Counted from the first letter of the stretch, positions 25,418 to 33,677 are shown. The stretch: DNA of 35,523 nt from Pinisolibacter aquiterrae (GCF_019160155.1 NZ_JAFNIH010000024.1:1-35523), one strand, 5' to 3'. Numbers and translations: made by a program. The notes: generated by a model from the letters alone, not told the origin.

Positions 25418-25575
25418 TTCAGGTGCCCGGCCTCGGTCGGGAGAATCGGGAAAGCGGTGAAAATCCGCTGCGTGCCCAACGCCGTGAAGGGGATCGTCCG
25501 CGCATGTCGCCACTGGCTTCGGTCGGGAAGGCGCGCGGATCGAGGTGAACCTCAGCCGGAAGACCGGCCTGGACG
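25418..25575 (+). promoter_or_regulatory. Cobalamin riboswitch upstream of cobT
   Basis: The conserved pieces appear in order: GGTGCC at 25422, GGGAA...GGTGAAAATCCGC (about 25448-25469), GCCACTG (about 25508-25514), and the B12 box AGCCGGAAGACCGGCCT at 25554-25570. A following hairpin (about 25575-25616: GATCGA/TCGATC, CCG/CGG, CTTCCC/GGGAAG) ends just before the GAGGGG ribosome-binding site of cobT, and is a likely expression platform acting on translation. High cobalamin should lower cobT expression. Confidence 0.9.
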
Positions 25576-25629
25576 ATCGACCGCTTCCCGAGGACGGGGA
25601 AGACGGTGTCTCGATCCATGAGGGGAACC

Positions 25630-26673
25630 ATGGACACCATCGCACACATCGAGAATTCGTCGCTTTCCGTGGAAACGCTCGCCGATGTTCGTCGGCTCGT
25701 CGCCACGATGCCCGGTCCGTCGGAGGAGGCGCGCCGGGTCTTTCGCGAGCGAGACGCGCGACTCACCAAGATTCCCGGTTCGCTCGGGCGGATCGAGGAG
25801 GTCGGCGAATGGCTGGCGGCCTGGACGGGCCGCGTCCCCCTGACGGTCGAAGAGCCGTTGGTCGCCGTGTTCGCGGCCAATCACGGCGTGGCCGACAGGG
25901 GCGTCTCGGCCTTCCCGAAGGAGGTGACGGCGCAGATGGTGGCCAACTACGCCGCCGGCGGCGCGGCGATCAACCAGTTCTGCGCCGCCAATCGCCTCGC
26001 TCTCGAAGTGCATCCGCTCGACCTCGATCGTCCGACGCCCGACATTTCCGAAGAGGATGCCTTCGACGACGACGATCTCGTCGCCGCGATCCGCGTCGGC
26101 ATGTCGGTCGCCACGTCGGGCACGGATCTCTTGGGGTTCGGCGAAATGGGCATCGGCAACACGACCGTGGCGTCGGCCGTCTATCTGGCGCTCTTCGGCG
26201 GAAGCCCGGAAGAATGGGTCGGCCCGGGGACCGGCGTCGCGGGAGAGATGCTCGCCAACAAGGCGCGGATCGTCGGTCGGGCGGCGGCGCGGCTCGGTGG
26301 CGAGCGGGATGGGTTGGAGGTGCTGCGCCGCATCGGTGGGCGTGAAATCGCGGCCATGGTCGGTGCCATCGTTGCGGCTCGCCATGCCCGCGTGCCGATC
26401 GTCCTGGACGGGTTCGTCACGACCACCGCCGCCGCCGTAGTCTTCGCCATGGTGCCGGACGGGATCGATCACTGCCTCTTCGCACACCGCTCCGCCGAGC
26501 CGGCTCACGTGAAGTGCCTGAAGATGATGGGACGTGAGCCGCTGCTGGATCTCGGACTTCGCCTCGGCGAGGGCACCGGTGCCGCCGCCGCCATGGGGCT
26601 CGTCAGGCTCGCCGCGGCCTATCATTCGGGCATGGCGACGTTCGAGGAGGCCGGCGTCTCGAACAAGGATTGA
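25630..26673 (+). CDS. cobT: Nicotinate-nucleotide-dimethylbenzimidazole phosphoribosyltransferase
   Basis: A 347-residue CobT/CobU-type enzyme. It makes alpha-ribazole phosphate, the lower-ligand nucleotide of cobalamin, from dimethylbenzimidazole and nicotinate mononucleotide. Family motifs are KIPGSLGRIEE (about 40), FAANHGVADRGVSAFP, GEMGIGNTT (the loop that binds the substrate phosphate), FVTTTAAAV and LGLRLGEGTGAA near the C-terminus, where the catalytic glutamate is expected. ATG 25630 is preferred because GAGGGG lies just ahead. It sits alone behind a cobalamin riboswitch, so it is controlled by B12. A 10-bp hairpin (26683-26719) ends the unit. No other cobalamin genes are in the window. 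Confidence 0.96.
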   Translation: MDTIAHIENSSLSVETLADVRRLVATMPGPSEEARRVFRERDARLTKIPGSLGRIEEVGEWLAAWTGRVPLTVEEPLVAVFAANHGVADRGVSAFPKEVTAQMVANYAAGGAAINQFCAANRLALEVHPLDLDRPTPDISEEDAFDDDDLVAAIRVGMSVATSGTDLLGFGEMGIGNTTVASAVYLALFGGSPEEWVGPGTGVAGEMLANKARIVGRAAARLGGERDGLEVLRRIGGREIAAMVGAIVAARHARVPIVLDGFVTTTAAAVVFAMVPDGIDHCLFAHRSAEPAHVKCLKMMGREPLLDLGLRLGEGTGAAAAMGLVRLAAAYHSGMATFEEAGVSNKD

Positions 26674-27064
26674 CCCGTTGGTGAGGCTGGCTCGTCCAAG
26701 TTCGGCGCAAGCCAGCCTCCCGTCACATCGGAGCGATTCCCCTGGTTGCCGCGTGCGATTTCGATACTCGACGCGCCTGCTGGGCAGGCGGAGAGGTGAT
26801 TGCGTCGGACCGTGACGGCGATCCCCGACGATGAAGAAGCAAAAAATTGCGTCGCGAGTTTTCCTGCGGACGGCTTGAATGCCTTTGCCGCCCTCCCATC
26901 GGTCGTCGGCATATCCGAACAGGCGTAAACGAAGGATGGTCCCTGATCGGCCATGGCCCGCCCGCTGTTCGTGATGAGGCAGGGCCTCGACTACTCTTGT
27001 CGAACAGAGGGTATCGGTGCGCATCAAGTCGTCGGCTCGCATCGGAGCGAAGCTGTCCCACGAC
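26674..27064. other. Gap between cobT and the TetR gene
   Basis: Apart from the cobT hairpin nothing functional is visible. Several frames are open in this GC-rich stretch, but none shows family similarity or a credible start. The promoter and operator of the next operon begin at 27065. Confidence 0.5.
26683..26719 (+). terminator. Hairpin after cobT
   Basis: GAGGCTGGCT (26683-26692) and AGCCAGCCTC (26710-26719) form a perfect 10-bp stem around a 17-base loop. It starts ten bases after the cobT stop. A T run is missing, so it may mark an RNA end protected from decay more than a classical terminator. Confidence 0.6.
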
Positions 27065-27093
27065 TTGCATAAGGTCGGATCCTTCATTATAAG
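27065..27093 (+). promoter_or_regulatory. Sigma-70 type promoter of the TetR operon
   Basis: TTGCAT (27065-27070), a 17-base spacer and TATAAG (27088-27093) form a good -35/-10 pair. Transcription would begin near 27100, within the operator dyad. Confidence 0.65.
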
Positions 27094-27111
27094 TTAGTTA
27101 GTACAAACTAA
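27094..27111 (+). promoter_or_regulatory. Palindromic operator of the TetR regulator
   Basis: TTAGTT-AGTACA-AACTAA is a perfect 6-bp inverted repeat overlapping the predicted transcription start and ending 11 bases before the regulator's ATG. Placement and form are typical of TetR operators and suggest autorepression of the whole operon. Confidence 0.75.
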
Positions 27112-27122
27112 TTATGTGATTC

Positions 27123-27719
27123 ATGCGCAAACCTGCCGACCTCCGTCGAACCGAGATCATCGAGGCTGTTCTCCGACTCTCCGTCGAAGTCGGACCCGAT
27201 CGGCTCGGCACACTGGCCGTGGCGGCGGCCGTCGGCATCTCGCAGCCGGCAATTTTTCGCCATTTCCCGACGCGCGAGGCGCTGTGGGTAGCGGTCGCCG
27301 AGCATGTCGCCACGCGGATACGGGCCGCCTGGAACGAAGCCGAAGGTGGATCGCCGTCGCCGACCGAGACCATACGCCGCATCGTCGCGGCCCATACCGG
27401 TCTGGTCGCCGGCGAGCCGTCGGTCCTGGCTATCATCTTCTCCCACGAACTCCGTGTGTCGAACCCGGCGCTGGCGGCGGTGTTTCGCCGCCTGATGACG
27501 GAGTTGACCGGCCGGTTCATCGTCACTTTCGGCCCTCTCGCCGCCCGGATGTCTGTCGCGCCGCAGGACGCTGCCCTCCTCGTCCTCGGCCTCGTCCAGG
27601 GTATCGCGCTTCGCTGGTCGCTATCCGGTCGCGGCTTCGACCTCGTCGCCGAGGCGCGACACCTCCTCGATCTGCAACTGGCCGGGCTTGTCCGGGCCCA
27701 ACCCGGGTCCTGCCCATGA
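27123..27719 (+). CDS. TetR/AcrR-family repressor
   Basis: A 198-residue DNA-binding regulator. The N-terminal helix-turn-helix is clear (about 28-50, LAVAAAVGISQPAIFRHFPTREALW), and the rest is the helical ligand-binding domain. The ligand is unknown. It is the first gene of a four-gene exporter operon and overlaps the next gene by four bases (ATGA). A strong promoter and a palindromic operator lie directly upstream, so it probably represses its own operon and is released by a compound that the transporter removes. Confidence 0.93.
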   Translation: MRKPADLRRTEIIEAVLRLSVEVGPDRLGTLAVAAAVGISQPAIFRHFPTREALWVAVAEHVATRIRAAWNEAEGGSPSPTETIRRIVAAHTGLVAGEPSVLAIIFSHELRVSNPALAAVFRRLMTELTGRFIVTFGPLAARMSVAPQDAALLVLGLVQGIALRWSLSGRGFDLVAEARHLLDLQLAGLVRAQPGSCP

Positions 27720-28882
27720 AACGCCTACTCCGCCTCCTGCTGGTGATCATCCTCGTCGCGGCCGCCGCGATCAGCCTGCGGATGTTCCTGACCTCGCGTC
27801 CGGTCGAGGTCGAGGTGGCGCGGCCTGAGAGCGATATCGCGGTCCGTGTCTTCGGCCTCGGCACCCAGGAGGCGCGTATCGCCACCAAGCTCGGCTTCGA
27901 GACCCAGGCAGCGCTGGTCGAGGCCCGGGTCGATCATGGCGACCGGGTCAAAGCTGGCGATCTCCTCGCTCGGCTCGACGAGGGCGAGGCCCGCGCCCGG
28001 CTCGACAAGTCGCAGGCCGGGGTTGCGGCGGCGGAGGCGGCGCTCGCCAAGTCCGAGGCGCTCGCCGCTCGCGCCCAGGTCGTCGCCCAGCAGAAGCGGC
28101 GGGTCGACGAGCGGCGTCGCTCGCTGGTCCAGCGTCAGACCGTGTCGATCGAAGCCGCCGAGCAGGCCGAACTCGATGCCCGCGTCGCCGAGGCCGATGC
28201 CGCTGTTGCCGAGCGCGACATCGAGGCCTCACGGGTGGCGCTTACCGCGGCGCGCGCCCAGGCCGCGCTCGACGGTGTCCTCCTCGAACGCCACCGCCTG
28301 CGCGCCCCTTTCGACGGCGTGGTGATCGCCCGCCACCGCGAACTCGGCGCAGTGATGAACCCCGGCGAGGCCTTGTTCACCCTGGTCGATCCGACCTCGG
28401 TGTGGATCCAGGCCTTCGTCGACGAGGCTCGCGCCGGCGGTCTCGCCGCTGATCAGGCGGCCGAAGTGCGACTGCGCTCGCGGCCCGACCGCGCCTTCAC
28501 CGGGCGCGTCGCCCGCGTCGGCCTCGAGAACGATCGGGTCGGCGAGGAGCGCCGGGTCTACGTCGCCTGCGATGACTGCCCGTCCGAGTTCCACCTCGGC
28601 GAACAAGCGGAGGTGGTGGTGACCACTGGCCGTCTGGCGCGGGCCCTGCTGGTGCCCGAGACGGCTCTGCGCATGGTCGGGCCGGCCGAGGCCGTCGGCT
28701 GGGTCGTCGCCGATGGTCGGCTGAAGGAGACCCGCCTCGGTCTCGGCGCCCGTCTCCTCGACGGCCGGATCGAGGTGATCGAGGGACTTCCCGACGGCGC
28801 CCGTGTCGTCACCTCGAAGGATGCCGGCGGCTTCCGCGACGGCCGCGCCGCGCGCCTCGCCAGCCCGGAGGCGACGCCGTGA
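27716..28882 (+). CDS. HlyD/RND-type membrane fusion protein
   Basis: A 388-residue periplasmic adaptor. Residues 5-25 (LRLLLVIILVAAAAISLRMF) are an inner-membrane anchor. The biotinyl-lipoyl halves are split around a long alanine- and glutamate-rich coiled coil (about 85-190), with VDHGDRVKAGDLLARLDEGEAR before it and LRAPFDGVVIARHRELGAVMNPG after. Barrel and membrane-proximal domains follow. ATG 27716 overlaps the TetR stop; a longer open frame upstream runs through the TetR gene in another frame and is not real. Together with the permease and ATPase it forms a MacA/DevB-like export system. The substrate is unknown. Confidence 0.92.
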   Translation: MKRLLRLLLVIILVAAAAISLRMFLTSRPVEVEVARPESDIAVRVFGLGTQEARIATKLGFETQAALVEARVDHGDRVKAGDLLARLDEGEARARLDKSQAGVAAAEAALAKSEALAARAQVVAQQKRRVDERRRSLVQRQTVSIEAAEQAELDARVAEADAAVAERDIEASRVALTAARAQAALDGVLLERHRLRAPFDGVVIARHRELGAVMNPGEALFTLVDPTSVWIQAFVDEARAGGLAADQAAEVRLRSRPDRAFTGRVARVGLENDRVGEERRVYVACDDCPSEFHLGEQAEVVVTTGRLARALLVPETALRMVGPAEAVGWVVADGRLKETRLGLGARLLDGRIEVIEGLPDGARVVTSKDAGGFRDGRAARLASPEATP

Positions 28883-30015
28883 ACCTAGCGCTGCGCGACA
28901 TCCGCCACCATCTCGGGCGCTTCCTGATGACCGCCGTCGGGCTCGGGCTGCTGCTCGGGGTGGTGCTGTCGATGATCGGCATCTATCGCGGCCTCGTCGC
29001 CGACGCGCTCGGGCTCGTGCGCGCGCCGGGTGCTGAGATCTGGGTGGTCGAGACCGGCACCCGCGGTCCCTTCGCGGAAGGCTCGCGCATTCCCGGCGAC
29101 ACGCGCGAATCGATCGCCCGGCTCGCCGGCGTCACCGAGACCGGTTCGATGACCTTTCAATCGCTGGAGGCGACCCACCGCGACCGCAAGCTCCGCCTCC
29201 AGGTGGTCGGATACGAACCCGGCCGGCTCGGCGGTCCGCCGGCGATCGCTGAGGGTCGCGGTCTCGCCCGCAGCCGCTTCGAGATCGTCGCCGACGTCAA
29301 GACCGGCCTCGTCGTCGGTGAGCGCATCGGCCTCGGCGGCGACGTCTTCACCGTGGCCGGCACGACGCGCGACGCGGTCTCTTCCGGCGGCGATCCGGTG
29401 GTGTGGATGGCGCTCAGGGACAGTCAGGTGCTGCAGTTCCGCCTCTCTCCCGCTCCAGCCCGGCGCGAGGCAGCGCGCGGGCCGGTGGTGTCCGGCGCGC
29501 CCGACACGATCAATGCCGTGGTGGCGCGCGTCGCCGCCGATGCCTCGATCGAGGCGGTGGTCGAGGCGGCGAAACGCTGGAAGCATCTCGCCGCCATGAC
29601 GGAGGACGAGCAGGAGGCGATCTTGACACGGTCGGTGGTGGAGAAGGCGCGACAGCAGATCGGCCTCTTCACCACGGTGCTCCTCACCGTCTCCACTGTG
29701 ATTATTGCGCTGATCATCTACACCATGACCATGGACAAGATCCGCGAGATCGCCACACTGAAGCTGATCGGCGCGCCCGACGGCCGCATCGTCGGGCTGA
29801 TCGTGCAGCAGGCGTTGGCGCTCGGGTTGATCGGCTTCTCCGTCGGGGCGAGCTTGATCGCCTCGGTCAAGGACTTCTTCCCGCGCCGTGTGGTGATGCT
29901 GCCGGAAGACGCCGCCTCGCTCGGGCTAGTGGTGATCGTCGTCTGTCTGGTGGCGAGCGGGCTCGGCGTCCGCCTCGCCCTGCGCGTCGATCCGGCGACG
30001 GCGCTGGGAGGTTGA
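28879..30015 (+). CDS. FtsX/MacB-like ABC transporter permease
   Basis: A 378-residue permease of the FtsX-like family. One helix lies near the N-terminus (FLMTAVGLGLLLGVVLSMIGIYRGL, about 15-40), followed by a large periplasmic domain (about 41-260) and three C-terminal helices (about 268-290, 310-330, 345-365). This is the pattern of DevC/MacB permeases. GTG 28879 overlaps the stop of the fusion protein, so translation is coupled. The ATPase gene follows one base after its stop. The ATPase is a separate protein, so this is DevC-like and not a fused MacB. Confidence 0.9.
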   Translation: MNLALRDIRHHLGRFLMTAVGLGLLLGVVLSMIGIYRGLVADALGLVRAPGAEIWVVETGTRGPFAEGSRIPGDTRESIARLAGVTETGSMTFQSLEATHRDRKLRLQVVGYEPGRLGGPPAIAEGRGLARSRFEIVADVKTGLVVGERIGLGGDVFTVAGTTRDAVSSGGDPVVWMALRDSQVLQFRLSPAPARREAARGPVVSGAPDTINAVVARVAADASIEAVVEAAKRWKHLAAMTEDEQEAILTRSVVEKARQQIGLFTTVLLTVSTVIIALIIYTMTMDKIREIATLKLIGAPDGRIVGLIVQQALALGLIGFSVGASLIASVKDFFPRRVVMLPEDAASLGLVVIVVCLVASGLGVRLALRVDPATALGG

Positions 30016-30016
30016 G

Positions 30017-30724
30017 ATGACAATCGATACCCCCCGTCCCCTGGTCGAATGCCGCGCCCTCGCCAAGCACTTTGGCGAGGGCGAGACCCGCGTCGATGCG
30101 CTGAGGGCGGTCGATCTCGAGCTGTGGCCCGGCGAAGTGGTCGGCCTCCTCGGTCCCTCCGGCTCGGGCAAGACGACGCTGCTCAATCTGATCGGCTGCA
30201 TCGTCGAGCCCTCGGCCGGCACCTTGTGCCTCGATGGCGAGACGGTATGGGAAGGCAAGTGGCTGCGGCCGGACCTTAGACGCCTGCGGCTCGAGAAGAT
30301 CGGCTTCATATTCCAGTTCCACAATCTGCTGCCGTTCCTCGACGTGAGCGAGAACGTCGCCTTGGTCCTCGACATGGCGGGGGTGGCAAGGGCGGACACC
30401 TTCGCCCGTGCCCACGAGCTCCTCGACTATCTCGAGGTCGGCCACCGCAAGACGGCGAAGCCGTCATCGCTCTCCGGCGGCGAGGCCCAGCGTGTCGCCA
30501 TCGCCCGGGCGCTCGCCAACCGCCCGCGTATCATTCTCGCCGACGAGCCGACCGCGGCGCTCGACGGCGAACGCGCCGGCATCGTCATGAATCTGCTGCG
30601 CAAAGTGGCGGTGGAACATTCGGCGACGGTCGTCGTCGTCACCCACGACGAGAAGATCTGGAATCGTTTCGACCGCATATTCCATCTGCGCGACGGGCGG
30701 ATCGCGAGCATCGGGACACTGTGA
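30017..30724 (+). CDS. ABC transporter ATP-binding protein
   Basis: A 235-residue ATPase of the LolD/MacB/DevA class. Motifs are intact: Walker A GPSGSGKT (46-53), Q-loop Gln100, signature LSGGEAQ (152-158), Walker B IILADEP (172-178) and switch His210. It powers the FtsX-like permease encoded just upstream. It is the last gene of the TetR-controlled operon. No terminator with a clear T run was seen after it. The substrate of the system is not evident; lipids, peptides and drugs are all known for relatives. Confidence 0.95.
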   Translation: MTIDTPRPLVECRALAKHFGEGETRVDALRAVDLELWPGEVVGLLGPSGSGKTTLLNLIGCIVEPSAGTLCLDGETVWEGKWLRPDLRRLRLEKIGFIFQFHNLLPFLDVSENVALVLDMAGVARADTFARAHELLDYLEVGHRKTAKPSSLSGGEAQRVAIARALANRPRIILADEPTAALDGERAGIVMNLLRKVAVEHSATVVVVTHDEKIWNRFDRIFHLRDGRIASIGTL

Positions 30725-30932
30725 GACGCGGTCTAATATCCGGCACGCCAGTCGTCGGGCTGACAGGTCGTAGTCGCGACATCGTTCAGAAATTCAACAA
30801 CCTGCTTCGACAGGCGGGCCGTCGCGAGTGATGGTGTTTGCCGAGATATTCATGAGACTTGTGCGCGGATAGTTTTCGACGATCGGCCTTCGGCATGATT
30901 CGCTCTATCATAGCGATGGATTAGGGTGAATC

Positions 30933-31797
30933 ATGTCGCGACGGCAGATTGTACAGGAGAGCTTCGGGTTTGGCGATGCCGGAGGTCGGCACTCATCGTT
31001 GGACGATCTGGCGACATTGATCGATTGAATCTCGGTTGATCAGCTGCTCGCCGACAGGTCACGACCTGTCGGACGTGAAGCTCGCCGAGACGCTCGACGA
31101 TCGGGCGTCGTTCCGTCGGTTCTGCGACTTCTCCGGTGCCGAGCCGACGCCGGAGCGCACCGACTTCGTTCGTTTTCGCAAGGCGTTGACCACTCGCGGG
31201 CTCGGTCGAGTGTTGTTCGACGACGTGACGGCCCAGCTGAAGGCCAAGGCGATCCAGGTGAAGACGGGCACGCTCGTCGACGCCACCATCATCGCTTCCG
31301 CCAGCAAGGGCGATGAGGAAGCACGCTGGGTCAAACACAAGGGCAAGCCGGCGGTCCACGGCTTCAAGGCCCACGTCGGCGCCAGCGCCGACACGGCACT
31401 GGTCGAGGTGATCGCTGTCACCCCGGCCAACGTCCATGATGGCAAGGCCGGTGGTGACGCTCTTCCCGACGACCTCGGTCAGGTCTTCGCCGACAGCGCC
31501 TATCGCGGCGAGACGTTCCGGGCGGCCGTTCGGGCCAAAGGCGGAACGCCGCGCATCATCGCCACCCAGATGTGGGGCCGCGACGAGGAGGAGACGCTGG
31601 CCCGGCTCGCCGCCTGGAACCAGCCGATCCACCGGATCCGAGGCCGAATCGAGAAGATCTTTGGGACTTGGAAGCGATCCTACGGCCTCCGGCGAATCCG
31701 ATGGTTGGGACTGGCGAAGGCTTCTCTGCAGATCCGCCTCACCGCAATCGCCTACAACATGAGACGAACCCTGAGCATCCTCGCGGCCGCCGCATGA
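30933..31797 (+). pseudogene. IS5-family transposase, disrupted
   Basis: The N-terminus reads MSRRQIVQESFGFGDAGG...LDDLATLID in one frame and hits a stop at 31026-31028. The remainder is open in another frame from about 31036 as HDLSDVKLAETLDDRASFRRFCDF to LSILAAAA. Between the two, a stretch of about 25 residues usual for the family seems to be missing. The DDE parts are recognisable: VDATIIASASK, VFADSAYRGETFRA and the R..E......K end motif in RGRIEKIFGTWKRSYGL. A stop, a frame change and a deletion make an active transposase unlikely. The intact distal frame (31036-31797) would otherwise look like a gene. Confidence 0.8.
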
Positions 31798-31811
31798 GGG
31801 ACGTTCGAGAA

Positions 31812-31830
31812 GGCGCCGACCGTCGGCGCC
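31812..31830 (+). terminator. Perfect hairpin after the transposase
   Basis: GGCGCCGA (31812-31819) and TCGGCGCC (31823-31830) form an 8-bp stem around CCG, 14 bases after the transposase stop. No T run follows. Confidence 0.5.
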
Positions 31831-31877
31831 GTAGATCAGCAGAGGCCGGCATCCTCTCCGAAAACGCGGTCAGAATC

Positions 31878-32199
31878 GCATTCACCGCATAAAATCAATG
31901 CCATGGGCCTGCCGCGCACAGGTCTCATTACCAGAGGTACTGAATCACGCCAACGCGCTGAGGGAAACCGCCTTTTTCAGCAGCCCGCGAAGGACCGGGT
32001 CTGTGATCCGCCTCCCATAGAAGTGCAAGGAACAGGTGCATCCAGAATCCGACACCTATTTCCGCCCATTTCCAAAGCGAATTTCAGCTCAACTTTCTTG
32101 CATCAAAAACACAAAACAAATCGTTGGTGACCGCTCGAAACTTCGATCACTGTTCGTATCGGCCCGCTCAAAGCAGATACCGAACAGACGAGTTCAACC
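31878..32199. other. Gap after the IS5 remnant
   Basis: No supported gene. The stretch is lower in GC than the genes further left and contains a weak GCTGA...TCAGC stem near 31958-31983. Open frames here have no family similarity that could be recognised. Confidence 0.45.
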
Positions 32200-32436
32200 A
32201 TGCCTAATAAACGCATCCACCCCCCGGCGCTTCGACCTTCGCAATTCTTGGTAACCCCCGCAGACCATGTCAATTCCCGTTGGCTTGGTGCATTGTTCAT
32301 CACCACTATTAGCTTCTGCGGCATGGTTGTCGGTCTAGTTGATGCGCGTAGCGTCGTGATGATCGGAGGCGGGCTCCTGACATTCAATTTCTCGTTGGAC
32401 CGAATGGACACGAATTCTGGTTCGCCGTATATATGA
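32200..32436 (+). CDS. Possible small membrane protein
   Basis: A 78-residue frame with one or two hydrophobic stretches (WLGALFITTISFCGMVVGLV, about 29-48, and a shorter one at about 50-62). No family is recognised. The ribosome-binding site is weak (GACGAG about eight bases ahead). It ends within the dyad upstream of the LysR gene. Its base composition fits the surrounding lower-GC segment. It may be a real hypothetical gene or a chance frame. Confidence 0.35.
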   Translation: MPNKRIHPPALRPSQFLVTPADHVNSRWLGALFITTISFCGMVVGLVDARSVVMIGGGLLTFNFSLDRMDTNSGSPYI

Positions 32437-32451
32437 GATATCTTTTCTCAT
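32433..32451. promoter_or_regulatory. Dyad upstream of the LysR gene
   Basis: ATGAGA-N7-TCTCAT (32433-32438 and 32446-32451) is a perfect 6-bp inverted repeat, 22 bases before the LysR-type gene. It is a candidate autoregulatory operator. Confidence 0.45.
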
Positions 32452-32473
32452 GCGCAGATGATATTACTGACCC

Positions 32474-33334
32474 ATGGACATTGCACTTGCACGCACGTTC
32501 TTGGCAATCATTGCAACTGGTAGCTTTTATTCTGCGGCCGAGAAGTTGAGCGTCACTCCGACCGCTGTCAGTGCTCGGATCAAGCTGCTCGAAGACCATC
32601 TGGGTCGACAGTTGTTCGTCCGCAACAAGTCGGGTGCCAGATTGACGGTCGCGGGAGAACGCTTCCGACGCCATGCTGCTTCCTTAGTGCAAACTTGGGA
32701 GAGCGCACAACAGGAGATTCGACTGCCATTGGGTCATACTGCGGGTTTGGCTATCGGAGCAGAACTTTCGTTGTGGGACCCAATGCTCCTCGACTGGCTC
32801 ATCTTGATGCGTCAAGAAAATCCGAGTGTGGCGCTTCGTGTCGAGATCGATCGGCAAGAAAGGTTGATAGAGCTCGTTCGCGACGGCGCACTTGATCTCG
32901 GTGTAATGCACAATCCACCGCATTCAGATGACCTGATTGCAGAGTTGTTGGTCGACGAGAAACTCGTCCTCGCGACAGTTGACGGGAGTTCGCACACGTC
33001 AGTTGTCGACAACTACGTCTATGTCGACTGGGGGCCAAGTTTCTCATCAAATCATGACGCGGCACTTCCTCAATTTTCAAATCCACCAGTTCTCATCAAC
33101 TTTGGCCCTCTCGCCCGCAGTTACCTGTTATCTTCGGGAGGAAAAGGATATTTTCGCCTCGGCTCTATCGAGAAATACGTGACGCAAGGGGCGATGCGCT
33201 TGATTCCCGATGCTCCAGAATTCTCATACTCGATCTATCTTGTGCATGCAGCTACACGTGAAGTCGGCCTAATCGAACTCGCACGGAATAGTTTGCGCAA
33301 ATGCGCTGTCTATCGTAGCTCTATTGAGAGATAA
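32474..33334 (+). CDS. LysR-family transcriptional regulator
   Basis: A 286-residue LysR-type regulator. The winged helix-turn-helix is at about 1-60 (ATGSFYSAAEKLSVTPTAVS, then RIKLLEDHLGRQLFVR), followed by the linker helix and a two-lobed effector domain. The effector is unknown. The lower GC and codon choice differ from the nir-hyp region, in line with recent arrival. The neighbouring metB-like gene lies 343 bases downstream on the same strand, so control of methionine or cysteine metabolism is possible but unproven. A palindrome lies just upstream. Confidence 0.92.
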   Translation: MDIALARTFLAIIATGSFYSAAEKLSVTPTAVSARIKLLEDHLGRQLFVRNKSGARLTVAGERFRRHAASLVQTWESAQQEIRLPLGHTAGLAIGAELSLWDPMLLDWLILMRQENPSVALRVEIDRQERLIELVRDGALDLGVMHNPPHSDDLIAELLVDEKLVLATVDGSSHTSVVDNYVYVDWGPSFSSNHDAALPQFSNPPVLINFGPLARSYLLSSGGKGYFRLGSIEKYVTQGAMRLIPDAPEFSYSIYLVHAATREVGLIELARNSLRKCAVYRSSIER

Positions 33335-33677
33335 AGTCTTTTTCTATGCTGAATTATTTGATTTCATTATGTCACATGTTTTTGCAAAGATTTCTAATTT
33401 TTTGGGAAATTATTTTATAAGCATTAACCTAATATTTATAAATATTTTCCTGATTTCGATCGGAGGCCGTTTGCAAATTCGCTCCGGCTCGACGGCTGGC
33501 GCGGCTTTCGAGAACCGGAGCGCAGAGGACTTCCTGTCCGTGAGCTATGGCAAGAGCAGGAAGTCGAGCCAGGCGGCCGCCGGAGTAGAATTTCCAAACG
33601 ATCGCCCAACTCCGGTGTTTTATTCTCTAGTATATTTCATGAACACAGTAGAAATGCAATAGAGATGGAGAGTTCAA
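33335..33677. other. Leader between LysR and metB-like genes
   Basis: The first 120 bases are very AT-rich with no coding signal. From 33480 the sequence turns GC-rich and contains three successive inverted repeats (listed as one element). A 112-residue open frame spans both parts, but its composition breaks in the middle and it is not considered real. Confidence 0.5.
33480..33615 (+). other. Three tandem inverted repeats before metB
   Basis: Stem 1: CGCTCCGG+CTCGA (33480-33492) with TCGAG and CCGGAGCG (33508-33522). Stem 2: GACTTCCTG (33528-33536) with CAGGAAGTC (33557-33565), a perfect 9 bp. Stem 3: CCGGAGT (33580-33586) with ACTCCGG (33609-33615). They end 62 bases before the metB-like start. 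They may be a structured leader RNA or the remains of a small mobile element. No known SAM riboswitch pattern was recognised. Confidence 0.55.

Larger units (their letters stand above)
30897..31877. mobile_element. IS5-family element, degraded
   Basis: The remains of a transposase (30933-31797) lie inside a possible element bounded by GATTC at 30897-30901 and GAATC at 31873-31877. The tetranucleotide GCAT flanks both sides (30893-30896 and 31878-31881), as a target duplication would. The inverted repeats agree poorly beyond five bases, so the borders are tentative. A perfect hairpin (GGCGCCGA-CCG-TCGGCGCC, 31812-31830) lies just after the transposase stop. Confidence 0.55.

Noticed and set aside
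26622-26954. 110-codon minus-strand frame after cobT
   Set aside because: It overlaps the cobT end and the terminator-like hairpin, and has no recognisable motif or ribosome-binding site.
31903-32254. Two overlapping frames of about 75 codons after the IS5 remnant
   Set aside because: They lack start signals and similarity and overlap each other in different frames.
33324-33662. 112-codon frame between the LysR and metB-like genes
   Set aside because: It crosses from AT-rich to GC-rich sequence and over the inverted repeats; no homology is seen.
33480-33677. SAM-II or similar known riboswitch before metB
   Set aside because: The three-stem layout does not match the known SAM-II pseudoknot pattern, so no riboswitch class is claimed.
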